Notes under the pieces: model-generated
The model's input: only the letters and a program-made list of their open reading frames with translations
Databases searched by the model: none
What the model was told of the DNA's origin: nothing
Translations under genes and position numbers: made by a program
Shown: one piece after another, positions 1 to 8,614 of the stretch
Layout of the letters: every line of letters begins with the position of its first letter
Position numbering within the stretch: the stretch's first letter is position 1
From: Aestuariimicrobium ganziense
Lineage (GTDB): Bacteria; Actinomycetota; Actinomycetes; Propionibacteriales; Propionibacteriaceae
Assembly: GCF_015352975.1 (NCBI RefSeq)
Contig: NZ_JACYIZ010000005.1
Coordinates: forward strand, 256,971 to 320,970
Direction: 5' to 3'
Length of the DNA stretch: 64,000 bases

Positions 1-26
1 TAATGACGCCCTGGTGCTGGCCATGT

Positions 27-1088
27 TCAGCCTGCGAAGGTGACTCCGCAGTAGGCGATCGTTGCGACGAGAACGGTGGAGAGTGCGGCTAGGGCGAAGG
101 GCTTGAGGCCCACCTTGACGAGGTTCCGAACCTTGACGCCGCAGCCGAGTCCGAACATCGCTGCAGCCAGCAGTCCTGTCTGCAGCAGCCCACCGGCCAT
201 CAGCACGGTGCCCGGCAGAGGGATGAAGGAACGCACGAACACCATCGCGATGAACCCGATGATGAACAGCGGGACGACGGGCGGCAGCTTCGAATGCGAC
301 ATCTGTTGACCGGGTTCGCCTGCCGTACGGCTGAGACGGCGCTGCCGGATGCTAAGGATGGCCACGACAGGGGCGAGCAGCAGCACTCGGGCGAGTTTGA
401 CGATGACCGCGACCGTGAGCGCTCCGCCACCGATGATGCCTCCAGCGGCGACGACTTGCGCGATTTCATGGATGGAACCCCCTGCCCACATCCCGGCCGT
501 CTCGGAGCCCAGGCCAAGCAGGTCCGTGATCAGTGGGACGAGGGGAATCATCAGCGTTCCGAAGATCACCACGAGGGCGACCGCGGTGATGGTGTCTTCC
601 TCGGCCTCGTCGTCCGGATCGGTGACCCCTGCCGCGCCCGCCACGGCTGCCGCGCCGCAGATGGAGAATCCGCAGGCGATTAGCAGCGAGAGCCCGGATG
701 GAACCCGTAGCAGCTTCCCCAGGAGAACGGTGCCAAACAGTCCGCCGGCGACAATGCACACGATGACGACCAGCATCGGGGCTCCGAGTTCGAGGATGTC
801 TGTCAGTACCAGTTGGAGTCCGAGGAAGACGATGCCGGCGCGCAGGAGCTTTTTCGCGGAGAAGTCTATGCCGTCGGAGGCTGCCGCTGGCAGCCGGACG
901 ACGTTGGCCAGGAGTACGCCAAGCACGATCGCGATAATGAGCGGGCTGACTCCCGGCAGCAGCAGGCTGACCCCGTACGATGCTCCGGCCGCGGCGAGGC
1001 AGAGGACAAGCCCGGGCAGCAGCGCGCGGACTCGGGCAAGCAGCGTGTGTTCCGGTCGGGCGGTCGCAACGTCCTGGGCATGGGTCAT
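27..1088 (-). CDS. YeiH-family putative sulfate/sulfite exporter
   Basis: A 353-residue polytopic membrane protein of the YeiH (UPF0324, putative sulfate exporter) family. About ten hydrophobic segments span almost the whole length. Family-typical stretches are visible: the glycine-rich ICGAAAVAG segment and GGSIHEIAQVVAAGG near the middle. I chose the ATG at 1088 because the family similarity begins there; the frame stays open upstream but that part is not membrane-like. It is transcribed divergently from the LysR gene at 1176, the arrangement of yeiH with yeiE in enterobacteria, where YeiE is reported to respond to sulfite. An anion export role is inferred from family only. The gene lies on the transposon side of the insertion junction and is probably cargo. 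Confidence 0.88.
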   Translation of the reverse strand: MTHAQDVATARPEHTLLARVRALLPGLVLCLAAAGASYGVSLLLPGVSPLIIAIVLGVLLANVVRLPAAASDGIDFSAKKLLRAGIVFLGLQLVLTDILELGAPMLVVIVCIVAGGLFGTVLLGKLLRVPSGLSLLIACGFSICGAAAVAGAAGVTDPDDEAEEDTITAVALVVIFGTLMIPLVPLITDLLGLGSETAGMWAGGSIHEIAQVVAAGGIIGGGALTVAVIVKLARVLLLAPVVAILSIRQRRLSRTAGEPGQQMSHSKLPPVVPLFIIGFIAMVFVRSFIPLPGTVLMAGGLLQTGLLAAAMFGLGCGVKVRNLVKVGLKPFALAALSTVLVATIAYCGVTFAG

Positions 1089-1144
1089 GCATCCATCATT
1101 TCCTCGGACCGCTCGTGCGAGTAGAGGCAGATACCGTCCGCCAT

Positions 1145-1159
1145 ACAAGTTATGCTTGT
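1145..1159. promoter_or_regulatory. Candidate LysR operator between exporter and regulator
   Basis: The dyad ACAAG-TTATG-CTTGT (5-bp arms, 5-bp spacer) lies in the 87-bp divergent intergenic region, 16 bases before the LysR start. Its size and position fit a LysR-type recognition site. No binding data exist here. Confidence 0.5.
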
Positions 1160-1175
1160 GCTTGGGAGGCGGAAG

Positions 1176-2081
1176 ATGCGCAACGGGCCGGACTTGGAGG
1201 CACTGCGAGCCTTGGCGCTCGTCGTGAAGGAAAGCAGCATGTCGGCGGCAAGCACGCAGTTGGGCGTGAGTCAGCAGGCGGTGTCTCTGCGCATCCGGAA
1301 ACTGGAAAAAGATTTGCGCGTGCGACTCCTGGTGCGTTCTGCACGGGGTTCGCGATTGACTCCGGCGGGCGAGCTGATTGTCGGCTGGGGAACAACGCTG
1401 CTGACGGCGGCCGATGAGTTCTCGGATGCTGTCGATTCGCTCCGCACGGATCGCGGGAAGATGATGCGCATCGCCGCGAGCCTCACGATCGCAGAACACC
1501 TCCTACCGGAATGGATCGCCCGGTGGCGCATCTCTCACGGCGATGACGGCCCGGTCGTTCAGCTCACAGCCGCCAACAGCAGCACGGTCGTCGAGGCCAT
1601 ACGCGAGGGAACCGCAGACCTCGGGCTCATCGAGACCCCTGTCGTTCCCGCCGGCCTCCGGTCAGTCACTGTTGCTTACGACACCATCGAAGTCGTTGTG
1701 CAGCACGGTCACCGGTGGGCGAAGACCCGCCAGGTGTCCGTTCGTGAACTGGCGGCCACTGGGTTGGTGCTCCGCGAGACCGGCAGCGGCACCCGACGAG
1801 CGCTCGAGAACGCCCTCGCCGTGGCGGGCTTTCCACTCGCAGCCGAGCCCGCAGCCGTGCTGACGACCACGCTCGGCGTTCGCAGCGCGATTATGGCCGG
1901 CATCGCCCCCGGCGCGCTGAGCTCCCTCGCAGTGTCCGAGGACACCCGTGCCGGCCGACTCGTCCGAGTTCGGATCAACAATCTCCAGATCACCCGCCCG
2001 CTCACCGCCATCTGGGCGGGGACGGCTCCGCCGCCTCATGTACGGGACTTCCTGGATGTCATCGCCCGAACTGACCGGTAA
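1176..2081 (+). CDS. LysR-family transcriptional regulator (YeiE-like context)
   Basis: A 301-residue LysR-type regulator. An N-terminal winged helix-turn-helix (roughly residues 5-65, with the recognition-helix pattern MSAASTQLGVSQQAVSLRIRK) is followed by a periplasmic-binding-protein-like effector domain (about residues 90-300). I prefer the ATG at 1176 to the one at 1152 because GGGAGG precedes it at ribosome-binding distance and the HTH starts just after it. It probably controls the divergent YeiH-like exporter and itself through the dyad at 1145-1159. The effector is unknown; sulfite or another oxyanion is only an analogy with YeiE/CysB-type proteins. Confidence 0.9.
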   Translation: MRNGPDLEALRALALVVKESSMSAASTQLGVSQQAVSLRIRKLEKDLRVRLLVRSARGSRLTPAGELIVGWGTTLLTAADEFSDAVDSLRTDRGKMMRIAASLTIAEHLLPEWIARWRISHGDDGPVVQLTAANSSTVVEAIREGTADLGLIETPVVPAGLRSVTVAYDTIEVVVQHGHRWAKTRQVSVRELAATGLVLRETGSGTRRALENALAVAGFPLAAEPAAVLTTTLGVRSAIMAGIAPGALSSLAVSEDTRAGRLVRVRINNLQITRPLTAIWAGTAPPPHVRDFLDVIARTDR

Positions 2082-2141
2082 CGATCGTTTGCGAGACACT
2101 CCCACTGACGTTCGAGGCTGCGCGAAAATCCGGGGTCTTAT

Positions 2142-2181
2142 ATGTAACGGTTCCCGTGTACGCGCCAATGTAACGGGAACC
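2142..2181. promoter_or_regulatory. Candidate resolution (res) site of the transposon
   Basis: The 123-bp gap before the resolvase holds a perfect 9-bp inverted repeat, GGTTCCCGT (2149-2157) and ACGGGAACC (2173-2181). ATGTAACGG is directly repeated at 2142-2150 and 2168-2176. Position immediately upstream of tnpR and overall size match a res region with resolvase-binding subsites, which would also autoregulate tnpR. Crossover position not determined. Confidence 0.5.
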
Positions 2182-2204
2182 CGCCTTGGTGATACGTTTT
2201 GGTG

Positions 2205-2777
2205 ATGCGAGTCGGATACGGACGGGTCTCCACCCGCGATCAGCACCCCGAAGCCCAGCACGACGCCCTGACTGCGGCCGGCTGCGAGCAGATCTTCCTC
2301 GACATGGCCTCAGGGAAACTGGCACGCAGGCCCGAACTGGACAAGGCCCTGCTCTCGGCCAACAGGGCAGGGGATCAGCTTGTCGTCACCAAGCTCGACC
2401 GGCTCGGCCGGTCGCTGGAGAACCTCATCGAGTTGTCCAAGACGCTGCAGGAACGCGGTGTGGATTTGGTCGTCCTGGACCAGGGCATCGATACCTCCAC
2501 AGCGATCGGTCGGATGTTCTTCCAGATCCTGGGCTCGATCGCCGAGTTCGAACACGCTCTGATGTCCGAACGGACCCGTGACGGGCTGGCCGCGGCCCGT
2601 GCGCGGGGCCGGACCGGCGGGCAGAAACCAAAACTCGGCCCGCGCCAAGTCAGGCTGGCCCGCGAAATGTATGACGAGAAGGGCCCCGATGGGAAACGGA
2701 CCCACACGGTAGAGCACATTGCCCAGGAATTCGGCGTCACCCGGCCCACCATCTACCGGCATCTGGCGAAACCATGA
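2205..2777 (+). CDS. tnpR: Tn3-type serine resolvase
   Basis: A 190-residue small serine recombinase that resolves transposition cointegrates. The N-terminal catalytic domain begins [13 protein letters not shown], with Ser9 as the expected nucleophile. Typical resolvase stretches follow: [12 protein letters not shown], the [20 protein letters not shown] region, and a C-terminal helix-turn-helix ([18 protein letters not shown], about residues 168-186). TTG (2199), GTG (2202) and ATG (2205) are possible starts in frame; ATG at 2205 fits the family N-terminus best. It precedes tnpA in the same direction (88-bp gap), the Tn21/Tn501-like order, and the dyad at 2142-2181 is the likely target site. 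Confidence 0.93.
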   Translation: MRVGYGRVSTRDQHPEAQHDALTAAGCEQIFLDMASGKLARRPELDKALLSANRAGDQLVVTKLDRLGRSLENLIELSKTLQERGVDLVVLDQGIDTSTAIGRMFFQILGSIAEFEHALMSERTRDGLAAARARGRTGGQKPKLGPRQVRLAREMYDEKGPDGKRTHTVEHIAQEFGVTRPTIYRHLAKP

Positions 2778-2864
2778 GCGGTGCCCGTGCGCTGCAGGTA
2801 AATCCGCTGCAGGTAGAGATGGTGTCCCCGTGGGGCGGCAACGTAGCGGCACAGGAAATCTGAG

Positions 2865-5800
2865 GTGGCCTTGCGTTCCCTGCTCACGGTGGCCGAGCGC
2901 GGCCAGATCCTGGCACTGCCCACCGGGACGGAGGACCTTGAAGCCCACTACACACCCAGCGATGGGGACATGTCGCTGATCCGGCAACGCCGCGGGGACG
3001 CGAACAGGTTGGGCTTTGCCATCCAGCTGTGCCTGCTGCGCCACCCGGGAATCGCGCTGGCCGAGGACACTGAGGTGGCTCCTGAGCTGATTTCATGGAT
3101 GGCCTCCCGGCTGGCCGTTTCTATTGAGGCGTGGGACGAGTACGGAACACGTGAGGAAACGCGGCAGGAACACGGACGCGAGATCCGCGCGTATCTGGGC
3201 ATATCCGCGTTCGGCATCGCGGACTTCCGCCAGCTCGTGGAGCACGTCAGTGATGTGGCCGCACACACGGACAAGGGCCTGCTCCTGGTGAAGAGCGCCA
3301 TGGACTTCCTCCAGGCACAGAAGATCGCGCTGCCCGGGATCGGGATTATTGAAAGGGCCTGTGCACAAGCGCTGACCAGAGCGAATCGGCGAATCTACGC
3401 CACCTTGGGTGAGCAACTGTCCGTGGACCACCGGCAACGGCTCGACGGGCTGCTGCGCCGCCGCCCCGACAGTTCCCTAACGGAAATCGGCTGGCTGCGC
3501 CAGGCGCCGTTACGACCGAACGCACGGTCGATGAATGAGCACATCGACCGGCTCACTACCTGGCGTGCGCTGGACCTGCCCTGGGCGGCAAGCCGGCTGG
3601 TGCACCGGAACAGGCTGCTCAAGCTTGCCCGTGAAGGTGCCTCCATGACCGCGGCCGATCTGTCCAAATTCGAACCCGCACGCCGATACGCGACCCTCTT
3701 CGCCCTGGCCACCGAAAGCATGGCAACCGTCACCGACGAAATCATCGAGCTGCACGACCGGATCATCGGCCGGCTCATCCGAACCGCGCAGAACAAGCAC
3801 AACCAGACCACCCTGGCATCCCGTTCCACCGTCACAGCCATGATGCGCCTGCACTCGAAGCTCGGGGATGCCCTCTTTGAGGCCAAGGAAAACGGCGAAG
3901 ATCCCTTCGCCGCGATCGAAACGGCCATCGGCTGGGAATCCCTGGCAACAAGCATCGCCCACGCCAAGGAACTCACCCGGCCAGGCCTCGAAGACCACTT
4001 GGCTCTCGTCAGCACCCACTTCACCACGCTGCGCCGCTACACCCCGGCGTTTCTTGCCGTCCGTGACCTCCACGCAGCGCCCGCAGCACACGACCTGCTG
4101 GCCGCGATCAACGTCATCCGAACCCTGAACAGCACCGGCGCCAGGAAAATCCCGGACGATGCGCCCACCTCGTTCATCCGGCCCCGGTGGAAACCGCTGG
4201 TCTTCACCCACACCGGCCTGGACCGGGGCTTCTACGAGTTCTGTGCCCTCGCGGAACTGAAGAACGCGCTGCGCTCCGGAGACATGTGGGTCACCGGATC
4301 CCGCCAGTTCCGCGACTTCGATGACTACCTTCTCACCGGCGCCGCCTACACCGGCATGAAAACCACCGGGAAACTGCCTCTGGTCACGGCCGACGGAAAC
4401 ACCCGATACCTCCAGGACCGGCTGGCCCTCCTTCAGGAACGACTGAAGGAAGTCAACAAGCTGGCCTCCCGCGATGAACTACCCGGGGTGCTGATCACCG
4501 GCAAGGGCGTGAGAATCACCCCGCTGGAAACGATCGTCCCCGCGCACGCCCAGCCCCTGATCGACCAGGCCAGTGCCATGTTCCCACGCATCCGGATCAC
4601 CGATCTGCTGATGGAAGTCGATAGTTGGACCGGATTCACCCGCCACTTCACCAACCTCAAATCCGGCCAGCCGTCCAAGGACAAACAACTTCTCCTCACC
4701 GCCATCCTGGCCGACGGAATCAACCTGGGCCTGACGAAGATGGCCGAGTCCTGCACCGGCGTCACCTACGCCCAACTGGACCGCCACCAAGCCTCATACA
4801 TTCGGGACGGAACATATAGTGCCGCCCTGTCGGAGCTGGTGAACACCCAGCACGTCCACCCCTTCGCCACGCACTGGGGCGACGGCACCACCTCGTCCTC
4901 GGACGGGCAGCGCTTCCGTGCCGGCAGCAAAGCCGAATCCACCGGGCACGTGAACCCCAAATACGGTGCCGAGCCCGGACGACTGATCTACACGCACGTC
5001 TCCGACCAGTACTCGCCCTTCCACAGCAAACTCATCAACGTCGGAGACCGCGACGCAACCTACGTCCTGGACGGGCTGCTCTACCACGAGTCCGACCTCG
5101 CGATTCAGGAACACTACACCGACACGGCCGGATACACCGATCACCTCTTCGCTCTCATGCACCTGCTCGGATACCGGTTCGCACCCCGAATCCGCAACAT
5201 CGGCGATACCCGCCTCTACACACCCACCAACGATCCGGGGCACGCCACGTTGACGCCGCTGATCGGCGGGACCCTCAACACCAAAACGATCACCGCGCAC
5301 TGGGACGAGATCCTCCGCCTCGCCGCGTCCATCATAACCGGCACCGTGACCGCGTCCCTGATGATGCGAAAACTCGGCGCCTACCCCCGCCAGAACGGGC
5401 TCGCCACCGCTCTGCGGGAACTGGGCAGACTGGAACGGACCCTCTTCCTGCTCGACTGGCTCCAAGACCCCAACCTGCGCCGCAAAGTCACCGCCGGCCT
5501 GAACAAAGGCGAAGCCCGGAACACCCTCGCCCGGGCCGTCTTCTTCAACCGGCTCGGCGAAATCTGCGACCGGTCCTTCGAGCAGCAGCGCTACCGCGCC
5601 AGCGGGCTGAACCTCCTCACCGCCGCCATCGTGCTCTGGAACACCGTCTACCTCGACCGCACCATCACCACCCTCAACAAAGACGAGAACACCACAGACC
5701 CTGAACTACTGCGGTACCTCTCACCCCTGGGATGGGAACACATCAACCTCACCGGTGACTACACCTGGCCGCGCGCCAACCACATCAAACCCGGCAAATA

Positions 5801-7772
5801 CAGGCCGCTACGGCGCCCAGCGAAACCTTCGCGTCGGATAATTCACTTTTTCACAAGCCACCCCTACCACCGCCTGTTCTCGACCTCGCCGTGGGTCGAG
5901 ACGGCGATCCGGTTGGCCAGCCCTGACGGCGAGGTGGTCGTCCGCGGGCTCACCTTCGAGGTCGAGGTGGTCGGCAAGACGGCCGACCAGGAACTGTTCG
6001 CCCCCGGCAACCCGGTACATCGCGGGCTCCGCGTCGCCGACCTGGGCGAGCGGCCGCTGACCGTGTCGGCTCTGGGCGGCCTGCGCGGGTCGAGCGGCAT
6101 CGTGGCCACGCTCGAGCAGGGCTGGCTCACCTCGGTCTGGCCGATCGGGCAGGCCGAGATCGCCGACACCGAAGCCACCCTGGTGGACGACGGACTGCGG
6201 GTGCGCATCGAGACCGGGTTCGCCGCCGCGATCACCCCCGACTGCGCCAACGAGGTCACCCTCGTGGCACTCGACCTGCAGCCCGGCGACGAGGACACCC
6301 TGCGGACCCAGTGGCCGCAGTGGGCCACCCGCCAGGGGCTCACCTCGCCGCCGGCCAAGCCCGGTTGGACCGCCTCGGCCAGCATCTACGAGGTGCAGAT
6401 CGGCACGTCCTACTTCTGGGGCGGCAACAGCTACTGCGCCTACCCGGAGGTGCGCGACCTGATCGCCGACCTCGACCGGGTGCAGTCGCTGGGCTTCTCG
6501 GTGATCCAGTTGATGCCGCGCCAGCCCTACCCCAGCTACAACGTGCACGACTACGCCGACATCACCACCAGCTACGGCGACGAGGCCGAGGTCAAGGAGT
6601 TGGTGGCGCTGGCCCATGAGCGTGGCATGAAGGTGATCCTCGACATCCTGCTGCACGGCGTGCTCGACAACGAGTCGGTCGACCTGGCCTTGGACGGGAT
6701 CGCGGCTGGGCCGCTGGCCGACCGGCTGGACGAGGAGACCGGCGACAGCTTCGGCGACTCCGACGACGGCGGCAACTACCTGATCGCCTGGTCACGCCAC
6801 ATCCACGACTTCGCGCCGTACTGGAAGGGCGGCTCGCCCGAGCACAGCCCGCTGATCGAGGAGCATCCCGACTGGTTCTACCGCGACAGCTCCGGCGAGG
6901 TGACCGGGGTCTACACCAAGGCGTTCGACGCCCGGTCGTTCAGTTGGCAGCGCCACTTCCGCGATGCGGTGGCGCACTTGGTCACCACCCTCGACGTCGA
7001 CGGCTTCCGGTTCGACGCCCCGACCTACAACGACTTCCCCAACTGGGCGCCGTGGGCTCGTCATTGGGCGAGCCTGTCCGAACTGGGGTGCCTGCCGCTG
7101 TTCGTCCACCTGCGCCACGACCTCAAGGCGCTCAAGCCCGACGCCCTGATGTACACCGAGCCGTCGGGCCACCTGCTGCGACGCACGATGGACCTGACCT
7201 ACAACTACGACGAGCAGTGGCTGGTCAGCTCACTCGCCGTGCCCGACCAGGTCTCGCCGCGTGGCGTCACCACCGCCAAGCAGTTCATGCAGTGGATCGC
7301 CGACCGTGATGCGCACCTGCCGCTGGGCAGCCTCACCGCCCATCACATCGACTCCCACGACACCTTCTGGTGGCCGCAGTGGGGCAAGAAGTGGCGTCGT
7401 GAGCAGTTCGGCTACGACACGCTGCGGGCGCTGACGGTGACCTTCGGCTGCCTCGACGGGCCCTACATGATGTTCACCGGGGGCGAGCAGGGCACCGAGG
7501 ACGAACTGCGGCTGGTCAACGGGTTGCGCCGGCTGCGTCCCGGGCTGTGGGACAACCCGGGCAGGTTCGACCTCGAGGCCGACCCGAGCGGGCACCTGGT
7601 GGTGATGGTGCGCGCCGACGACGAGGGCGAGGTCGCGTTCGTGGTCAATGCCACCGGCACCGAACCGATCGAACTCCCGATCGACCAGCACGAAGGTTGG
7701 GAGGTTCTCGTGGGCCACGGCGTCGAGGGCCAGTCGCTCGCCCCGAAGGGCTACTGGGTGGCCCAGCGCTGA
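2865..7772 (+). CDS. tnpA: Tn3-family transposase fused in frame to a GH13 amylase remnant
   Basis: A 1635-codon reading frame in two parts. Codons 1-1000 (2865-5864) are a nearly full Tn3-family transposase, about 1000 residues as usual for the family. It has the DUF4158-type N-terminus, the catalytic-region motif [25 protein letters not shown] with the second Asp, and the C-terminal [21 protein letters not shown] and [14 protein letters not shown] blocks. The start is a GTG preceded by AGGA. Normally the transposase stops near the terminal repeat. Here no stop occurs, and translation would pass through the 38-bp repeat into 635 codons of a GH13 enzyme. Whether a stable fusion protein is made, or whether the tail harms transposition, cannot be told from sequence. 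Confidence 0.9.
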   Translation: MALRSLLTVAERGQILALPTGTEDLEAHYTPSDGDMSLIRQRRGDANRLGFAIQLCLLRHPGIALAEDTEVAPELISWMASRLAVSIEAWDEYGTREETRQEHGREIRAYLGISAFGIADFRQLVEHVSDVAAHTDKGLLLVKSAMDFLQAQKIALPGIGIIERACAQALTRANRRIYATLGEQLSVDHRQRLDGLLRRRPDSSLTEIGWLRQAPLRPNARSMNEHIDRLTTWRALDLPWAASRLVHRNRLLKLAREGASMTAADLSKFEPARRYATLFALATESMATVTDEIIELHDRIIGRLIRTAQNKHNQTTLASRSTVTAMMRLHSKLGDALFEAKENGEDPFAAIETAIGWESLATSIAHAKELTRPGLEDHLALVSTHFTTLRRYTPAFLAVRDLHAAPAAHDLLAAINVIRTLNSTGARKIPDDAPTSFIRPRWKPLVFTHTGLDRGFYEFCALAELKNALRSGDMWVTGSRQFRDFDDYLLTGAAYTGMKTTGKLPLVTADGNTRYLQDRLALLQERLKEVNKLASRDELPGVLITGKGVRITPLETIVPAHAQPLIDQASAMFPRIRITDLLMEVDSWTGFTRHFTNLKSGQPSKDKQLLLTAILADGINLGLTKMAESCTGVTYAQLDRHQASYIRDGTYSAALSELVNTQHVHPFATHWGDGTTSSSDGQRFRAGSKAESTGHVNPKYGAEPGRLIYTHVSDQYSPFHSKLINVGDRDATYVLDGLLYHESDLAIQEHYTDTAGYTDHLFALMHLLGYRFAPRIRNIGDTRLYTPTNDPGHATLTPLIGGTLNTKTITAHWDEILRLAASIITGTVTASLMMRKLGAYPRQNGLATALRELGRLERTLFLLDWLQDPNLRRKVTAGLNKGEARNTLARAVFFNRLGEICDRSFEQQRYRASGLNLLTAAIVLWNTVYLDRTITTLNKDENTTDPELLRYLSPLGWEHINLTGDYTWPRANHIKPGKYRPLRRPAKPSRRIIHFFTSHPYHRLFSTSPWVETAIRLASPDGEVVVRGLTFEVEVVGKTADQELFAPGNPVHRGLRVADLGERPLTVSALGGLRGSSGIVATLEQGWLTSVWPIGQAEIADTEATLVDDGLRVRIETGFAAAITPDCANEVTLVALDLQPGDEDTLRTQWPQWATRQGLTSPPAKPGWTASASIYEVQIGTSYFWGGNSYCAYPEVRDLIADLDRVQSLGFSVIQLMPRQPYPSYNVHDYADITTSYGDEAEVKELVALAHERGMKVILDILLHGVLDNESVDLALDGIAAGPLADRLDEETGDSFGDSDDGGNYLIAWSRHIHDFAPYWKGGSPEHSPLIEEHPDWFYRDSSGEVTGVYTKAFDARSFSWQRHFRDAVAHLVTTLDVDGFRFDAPTYNDFPNWAPWARHWASLSELGCLPLFVHLRHDLKALKPDALMYTEPSGHLLRRTMDLTYNYDEQWLVSSLAVPDQVSPRGVTTAKQFMQWIADRDAHLPLGSLTAHHIDSHDTFWWPQWGKKWRREQFGYDTLRALTVTFGCLDGPYMMFTGGEQGTEDELRLVNGLRRLRPGLWDNPGRFDLEADPSGHLVVMVRADDEGEVAFVVNATGTEPIELPIDQHEGWEVLVGHGVEGQSLAPKGYWVAQR
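5827..5864 (-). repeat. Right terminal inverted repeat of the Tn3-family element
   Basis: Read from the outside (minus strand) this 38-bp sequence begins GGGGTGGCTT and ends ACGCGAAG. That is the typical Tn3-family end: GGGG at the tip, ACG(C/T)nAAG-like inner end, 38 bp long. It lies exactly where transposase similarity stops and GH13 sequence starts. Confidence 0.85.
5865..7772 (+). pseudogene. GH13 alpha-amylase-family gene, 5' part cut off by the transposon
   Basis: A 635-codon 3' part of an alpha-amylase-family gene, read in frame from the transposase. The TIM-barrel signatures are present: GFRFDAP at 7000-7020 with the expected nucleophile Asp, YTEPS with the acid/base Glu codon at 7158, and HHIDSHD with the transition-state Asp codon at 7359. 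The conserved region I, usually DxxxNH, reads DILLHG here, so Asn is absent. An N-terminal beta-rich part precedes the barrel ([11 protein letters not shown]), and a short C-terminal beta domain follows. Substrate is not evident; glucan or maltosyl transfer are family possibilities. The native start codon lies left of the window, so the host gene is disrupted. Confidence 0.8.
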
Positions 7773-7776
7773 CGCC

Positions 7777-8523
7777 TCACTCGTTGACCGCGCGCGGGGT
7801 CTCGACCTCGTCGGCACTCTGCGCGGACGAGGCCTCGGGCGCCTCGGCCACCACCGGTGCGGGCTTCAGCGCGGCCACCGGCGATGACAGGTCGATGGTG
7901 CGCACCGTGCGCGGTGCCAACGGCTTGGAGATGTAGGTCGGGGCGGTGACCGGGATCGGTTCCCACAGCGAACCGGTCTGGATCGGGCCGCTCAGCTCGA
8001 TCGAGAACTCGTCCGAGTCGCCCTCAGCACGCAGGTCGGCAGGCACCGCGAAGCTGATGGTGTCCTCCTCCCAGCCGGAGTTGACCTCGGCGGCCCGCTC
8101 GTCCAGCTGTCGGTTGAGGGTGACGACCGAGAAGCGTGCCACCAGCAGGAACGCGACCAGCAGACCGCCGGGCACGGCGACCGACCACCAGGGCAGCCGG
8201 CTGACCAGTGCCGCGGCCACGGCCGTGGCGCCGGTGAGCAGCACCAGGGTCAACAGGGCACGGCGACGACGCACGGCCGCACGGCGGTGGGTGGCAGCGA
8301 CCTCGGCCAGGCCAGCTCGGCGGGTCATCGGGGTCGAGACCTCGAGCAGCGGATCGGCGGAGTCGGAGAAGGCGTTGGTGGCGTTCCTGATCAGGGTCAT
8401 CGACGAGGCGAAACGCTCCTCGGCGGCATCATCGGGCTCCTGGCCGCGACGAGTGATGAACCAGGGCACCAGGTAGGCGAGGAAACCCACCGCTACCACG
8501 CCGAAGATCACACCCGTACCCAT
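7777..8523 (-). CDS. GlpR/SepX-like divisome membrane protein
   Basis: A 248-residue membrane protein. An N-terminal segment (MGTGVIFGVVAVGFLAYLVPWF) is followed by a charged stretch and two further membrane segments around residues 95-140. A long, acidic, proline-rich cytoplasmic tail completes it. This layout and its place directly after a MoeA-like gene match the actinobacterial gephyrin-like molybdotransferase receptor GlpR (SepX in Streptomyces), reported to bind the MoeA-like Glp at the division septum. I start it at ATG 8523, where the hydrophobic helix begins; longer in-frame starts add only low-complexity sequence. Identification rests on architecture and synteny. Confidence 0.72.
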   Translation of the reverse strand: MGTGVIFGVVAVGFLAYLVPWFITRRGQEPDDAAEERFASSMTLIRNATNAFSDSADPLLEVSTPMTRRAGLAEVAATHRRAAVRRRRALLTLVLLTGATAVAAALVSRLPWWSVAVPGGLLVAFLLVARFSVVTLNRQLDERAAEVNSGWEEDTISFAVPADLRAEGDSDEFSIELSGPIQTGSLWEPIPVTAPTYISKPLAPRTVRTIDLSSPVAALKPAPVVAEAPEASSAQSADEVETPRAVNE

Positions 8524-8614
8524 GCCGACCACGGTGCCATGAGCCCGTCGGACGATCGGCGACCCTCGGGGGTGTGTCGGCGACAAAGAGCCGAAGTCAG
8601 GGGCCGAACCGACC

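Larger units (their letters stand above)
1..5864 (+). mobile_element. Tn3-family transposon, right-hand part (left end outside window)
   Basis: The segment contains a serine resolvase (2205-2777) and a Tn3-type transposase (from 2865) in the same direction, and ends in a 38-bp terminal repeat whose outer end is GGGG (read on the minus strand from 5864). Beyond 5864 the sequence is at once a 5'-truncated GH13 gene, and no GH13 5' half is found anywhere left of it. Everything from base 1 is therefore inferred to lie inside the element, including the divergent exporter/LysR pair as cargo. Base composition is visibly less GC-rich than the flanking chromosome. The left terminal repeat and the other copy of the target duplication (predicted 5 bp, TACCA, after 5864) must lie upstream of the window. 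Confidence 0.85.

Noticed and set aside
2132-2169. GGGGT sequence that could be a left terminal repeat just before tnpR
   Set aside because: Only about a third of the positions agree with the right repeat and the ACGCGAAG inner end is displaced; it also would leave the GH13 5' half unexplained.
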